From Gemmatimonadales bacterium (lineage in GTDB: Bacteria; Gemmatimonadota; Gemmatimonadetes; Gemmatimonadales; GWC2-71-9), in assembly GCA_013812695.1 (NCBI GenBank), contig JACCSZ010000115.1, forward strand, positions 1 through 8,540: a stretch of DNA of 8,540 nucleotides, in the 5' to 3' direction. Position 1 is the first letter of the stretch; each line of letters starts with the position of its first letter. Made by a program: the position numbers and the translations under genes. The notes under the pieces are model-generated. The model was not told the origin of the DNA and did no database searches. It saw only the letters and a list, made by a program, of their open reading frames with translations. Positions 5,589 through 8,540 of this stretch are shown here, piece by piece.

Positions 5589-8467
5589 CCTTCACCCCCT
5601 CCCCCGCCCAACGCCAGGCCATCGAGGCCTCCCGCGGCCCCGTCCTCGTCGTCGCCGGGCCAGGGGCCGGCAAGACCTATTGCCTCATTGCGCGTATCGC
5701 CCGCCTCATCGCGCATGAGGGCATCGCGCCGGAACGCATTTGCGCGATCACCTTCACCAACAAGGCCGCCGACGAGATCGCCGACCGGCTTCGCCGGGAC
5801 CTGGGGCCCATCGCCGACGGCGTCACCCGGGGCACGCTGCACGGGCTCTGCGCCCGTCTGCTCCGCAAGCGCGCCGCCGCCGCCGGACTGCGGCGCGGCT
5901 TCGGCATCGCCGACGCTGACTACCAGGGCCGGCTGCTTCGCCGACTCGGCGTGCGAGAGCGGCCAGGTCCGCTGCTGCAGCTATTCGGCCGCCACCGGCT
6001 CCAACATATCCCGCTGACTGGCCGGGACCGGGAGCTGTTCGAGGCTTACGCCGAGGCGCTGCGCTCGAGGAACCTGCTCGACTACGACGACCTGATCGCG
6101 CGCACCGGTGAGCTGCTGCGCACGTGCCCCGATGCCCTGGCGGATGTCGCCGGCCGCTGGGACTGCGTGCTGGTGGATGAATTCCAGGACCTGAGCCTCG
6201 CGCAGTACGAGGTCATCACCCAGCTCGTCTCGATGCACCGGAACTGCTTCGCCGTGGGCGACGAGGAGCAATCGATCTTTGCCTGGGCCGGTGCCGACAT
6301 CGGGATATTGGAGCGGTTCCGGATCGACTTCGGCATCCCCGAACCGATCGTGCTGGACGTGAATCGCCGCTGCTCTCGCCAGATCTTCGACGCCGCCCGG
6401 CGGTTGGTCACCCGGAATCCGAGCATCTTCCACAAGCAGCTCCAGGCCACTCGTGAGTCCGAGCACTGTGTGGCCGCCCGGGTGTTCGACGACGAGACCG
6501 CCGAGACCGAGTGGCTGGTGGCCGACCTGGCGCGCGATCGGGCCGAGGCGCCGGAGCTTCACTGGGGCGACTTTGGGCTGCTGTATCGCAACCACCGCAT
6601 TGGCCAGCGACTTGAGACCGCGCTCATCGAGGCCGAGATTCCCTGCCTTCTGGCCAAAGGGCAGGCGCTCCTGGACGACGAGCTGATCGGGTTCATCGTC
6701 GCTAGCCTCCGCATCATCCGGGCGCCCGACGACCCGCTGCCGATCGAGGCCTTCGCGGAGCAGGTACTTCCGCGTCCGCTGCTTGACCGCATCCGCTCCA
6801 ACCACCGCGGCCTCGATCCCCTCACGGCACTTCGGGCCTTTACCAGAGCTGCCCGCGGCGATCCCGAGACCCGCCCGGTTTGGCGCTTCATCTTTCACAT
6901 CGAAAACCTGGCCGCCCTGGGACGTACTCACGACTCGCTGGCCTCGCTGGTCGATGCGCTGCTCGCGGATCGCCTGGGGCCCTACCGAAATCCGCTCGAC
7001 GAGCGGGCGTCGGAGCTCGCCGATCCCGCGGACATTCCGGGGGCGTCGCACTTGGCCGGCCGGCTGGCCGACGCGCGAGGCCGAGGAGCCACCGTCTGGG
7101 TCGAGCCCGATCGCGGCGTCGATCTCGCGCTCCTCCCACTGCTGCGCGCCGTGATCGGCGATCGGGTGCGCCGGGTGGAGCCCGATGACCGGCCGGAGGC
7201 CGGCGACTTCCTGCTCCGCGCCGGCGGCGCTCGCCCGTTGCTGGTGTTCAAAGCGTTGCAGATCCTGCAGTGCCGGGGCCTCACCGATCCGCTGCGGGAC
7301 TACGTCGCGTTCGACCTCGAGACCACCGAGATGAACGTGGCCGAGTGCGAGATCGTCGAGCTCGGCGCCGTGCGCGTACGGGGCCGGACCATCGTGGCGC
7401 AGTTCAAACAGCTCGTCCGAACCGTGCGCCCGATCAGTCCCCAGGCCACCGCCGTGCACGGTATTCAGGATACCGACGTGTGCGACCAGCCTGCGTTCGC
7501 CCAGATCTGGCCCGCGTTCCGCGCCTTCGTGGGGGGCGACGTCCTCGTGGCCCACAACGGCCACAAGTTTGACTTCCCGGTACTCCGCCGTCTCGCGGCC
7601 GGCCTGCCCGGCGTCGACGACCTGGTGTTCCTCGACACGCTCCCGCTGGCGCACTCGCTCGTCGACGGAGGAAGCGCGAAGCTTCAGGATCTGGCCCATC
7701 GATTCAGGGTGCCCACCGGCCAGTCGCATCGCGCCCTCGACGATGCCGCTGCCCTCGCCGGCGTCGTGCGGCATTTGGGCGACCTCAGGCTCGCGCGCTC
7801 GCGGAAGGTCGCGCTGGTGCAACTGCTCGGCTGGCTCGGGCTGGCCCTGGCGCTCGATGCGCCGGCCGATCCGAGCCCGGAGGAGCGGCTGCTCCGGGAG
7901 CTGGCGTTGTCGGCGGCGCTGGGCCGATACGGAGGCTGCCTCGAGACCTATGCCGAACTGGCCGCCGGCACCGACGCACCCACGGTCGAGGAGCTGATCG
8001 AACGGCTTGGGGGTCAGCGGCTGCTCGAGCGGATCCGCACCCAGCGCTCGGTGGCTGAGCGCTATCCCGCCTCCGCCGCCCGGCTGGCGGCGCTGGTCGA
8101 GGCCAGCACCGCGCCGTCGCTGGGTGAGAGCATCGACGGAGTGCTCGAACGCGTGGCGCTCTCGCGGAGCGACGGCTGCCGTACCGACGGCGATCGGGTG
8201 AGCCTCCTGACGCTCCACGCCACGAAGGGGCTGGAGTTCTCCCGGGTGTACGTCGTGGGAGCCGAGGACGATCTGCTTCCGGGTCGACACGCGCTCGAGG
8301 ACGACAACCAGCAGGAGATCCAGGAAGCTCGGCGGTTGCTCTACGTCGGCATGACGCGGGCGAAGGACCGTCTGGTGCTCACCCGAGCCATCCGGCGCGA
8401 CGGCCGATCGACAGGGGGCAGCCGCTTTCTGCGCGAGGCAGGGCTCGAACCCGGGGTATTAGATTAG
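5585..8467 (+). CDS. SF1 UvrD/Rep-type helicase with inserted DEDDh 3'-5' exonuclease domain
   Basis: With the CTG at 5585 as start the protein has 960 residues. All SF1A helicase motifs are present: Walker A AGPGAGKT (24-31), AITFTNKAADEI (54-65), DEFQD (198-202), GDEEQS (225-230), NRRCSRQI as motif IV, VSLLTLHATKGLEF (from 872), and RRLLYVGMTRAKDRL (916-930). The segment after motif IV (DFGLLYRNHRIGQRLETAL, then IPCLLAKGQALLDDELI) is typical UvrD 2A. A complete DEDDh exonuclease lies at about 573-730: FDLETTE (Asp577, Glu579), AVHGI, AHNGHKFDF (Asp663), SHRALDDA (His715, Asp719). It occupies the region where UvrD carries subdomain 2B, before motif V. Residues about 440-570 are unrecognised. 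Family knowledge predicts ATP-driven 3'-5' unwinding joined to 3'-end DNA degradation, in repair or resection. The start is uncertain: GTG 5510 would add 25 residues and overlap the upstream gene by 79 nt. Function calls are strong; physiological role is inferred. Confidence 0.9.
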   Translation: MTFTPSPAQRQAIEASRGPVLVVAGPGAGKTYCLIARIARLIAHEGIAPERICAITFTNKAADEIADRLRRDLGPIADGVTRGTLHGLCARLLRKRAAAAGLRRGFGIADADYQGRLLRRLGVRERPGPLLQLFGRHRLQHIPLTGRDRELFEAYAEALRSRNLLDYDDLIARTGELLRTCPDALADVAGRWDCVLVDEFQDLSLAQYEVITQLVSMHRNCFAVGDEEQSIFAWAGADIGILERFRIDFGIPEPIVLDVNRRCSRQIFDAARRLVTRNPSIFHKQLQATRESEHCVAARVFDDETAETEWLVADLARDRAEAPELHWGDFGLLYRNHRIGQRLETALIEAEIPCLLAKGQALLDDELIGFIVASLRIIRAPDDPLPIEAFAEQVLPRPLLDRIRSNHRGLDPLTALRAFTRAARGDPETRPVWRFIFHIENLAALGRTHDSLASLVDALLADRLGPYRNPLDERASELADPADIPGASHLAGRLADARGRGATVWVEPDRGVDLALLPLLRAVIGDRVRRVEPDDRPEAGDFLLRAGGARPLLVFKALQILQCRGLTDPLRDYVAFDLETTEMNVAECEIVELGAVRVRGRTIVAQFKQLVRTVRPISPQATAVHGIQDTDVCDQPAFAQIWPAFRAFVGGDVLVAHNGHKFDFPVLRRLAAGLPGVDDLVFLDTLPLAHSLVDGGSAKLQDLAHRFRVPTGQSHRALDDAAALAGVVRHLGDLRLARSRKVALVQLLGWLGLALALDAPADPSPEERLLRELALSAALGRYGGCLETYAELAAGTDAPTVEELIERLGGQRLLERIRTQRSVAERYPASAARLAALVEASTAPSLGESIDGVLERVALSRSDGCRTDGDRVSLLTLHATKGLEFSRVYVVGAEDDLLPGRHALEDDNQQEIQEARRLLYVGMTRAKDRLVLTRAIRRDGRSTGGSRFLREAGLEPGVLD

Positions 8468-8481
8468 CGGTCAGACCTTCT

Positions 8482-8487
8482 GAGGAG
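8482..8487 (+). promoter_or_regulatory. Ribosome binding site of the downstream isomerase gene
   Basis: A gaggag motif lies 9 nt before the GTG at 8497, a good Shine-Dalgarno at normal spacing. It supports the GTG start. It is only 14 nt after the helicase stop, and no strong hairpin separates the two genes. Confidence 0.7.
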
Positions 8488-8496
8488 CCAGACACC

Positions 8497-8540
8497 GTGG
8501 CCAAGACCGCGACCATCGAGACCAGCAAGGGCACCATCGT
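8497..8540 (+). CDS. Probable cyclophilin-type peptidyl-prolyl isomerase, N-terminus only
   Basis: Only 14 codons are visible before the window ends: (M)AKTATIETSKGTIV. The IETSKGTI string is characteristic of the first beta-strand of small bacterial cyclophilins, which catalyse cis-trans isomerisation of proline peptide bonds in protein folding. No signal peptide is visible, suggesting a cytoplasmic form. It starts 29 nt after the helicase stop with its own good Shine-Dalgarno, so it may be transcribed with the helicase. The call rests on one short motif; the catalytic part is outside the window. Confidence 0.6.
   Translation, partial: MAKTATIETSKGTI

Noticed and set aside
5981..8290. Long open frame on the minus strand (769 codons)
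   Set aside because: It is antisense to the helicase-exonuclease, whose motifs are complete; no motif of its own.
8471..8483. Small hairpin tcaga-cct-tctga after the helicase stop
   Set aside because: Only 5 bp with a 3-nt loop and overlapping the ribosome binding site of the next gene; too weak to call a terminator.

Overview
High-GC bacterial DNA in which every credible gene lies on the + strand. The gene content (an OmpA protein with calcium-binding repeats, a PF13200-type secreted glycoside-hydrolase-like protein, signal peptides ending in 'SAQ' or 'AAQ', and an imperfect palindromic repeat built on 'tcatcctgagcgg') suggests a soil or aquatic diderm, with Gemmatimonadota the best guess. 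There is no rRNA or marker gene in the window, so this is an inference.

Layout. Bases 1-1470 hold the 3' part of an OmpA-family outer-membrane protein: barrel, five exact 30-residue TSP3 repeats, proline-rich linker and OmpA C-domain. Bases 1540-2751 encode a secreted PF13200/DUF4015-type protein. Bases 2752-3087 form a non-coding gap with a hairpin, a 21-bp tandem repeat and a nested inverted repeat resembling a REP/BIME element. Bases 3088-3462 encode a small secreted class I cytochrome c. Bases 3519-5588 encode a YyaL/SPATA20-type thioredoxin-domain protein. A long SF1 (UvrD/Rep-type) helicase gene overlaps its stop codon and runs to 8467; it carries a complete DEDDh 3'-5' exonuclease domain inserted in the helicase core. 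At 8497 a new gene begins, apparently a cyclophilin-type peptidyl-prolyl isomerase, cut by the window edge.

How the genes relate. The first three complete or partial genes (OmpA, PF13200 protein, cytochrome c) encode cell-envelope or periplasmic proteins. Each is followed within about 8-17 nt of its stop by a GC-rich hairpin without a U-tract, so they look like separate transcription units. The YyaL-like gene and the helicase overlap and are probably co-transcribed and translationally coupled. The isomerase gene follows 29 nt later with a good Shine-Dalgarno and no strong terminator, so it may belong to the same unit.

The most notable item is the helicase-exonuclease fusion and its apparently non-canonical start: no ATG, GTG or TTG gives a normal N-terminus, whereas a CTG overlapping the upstream TGA does. 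No mobile element, CRISPR array, tRNA or rRNA was found.
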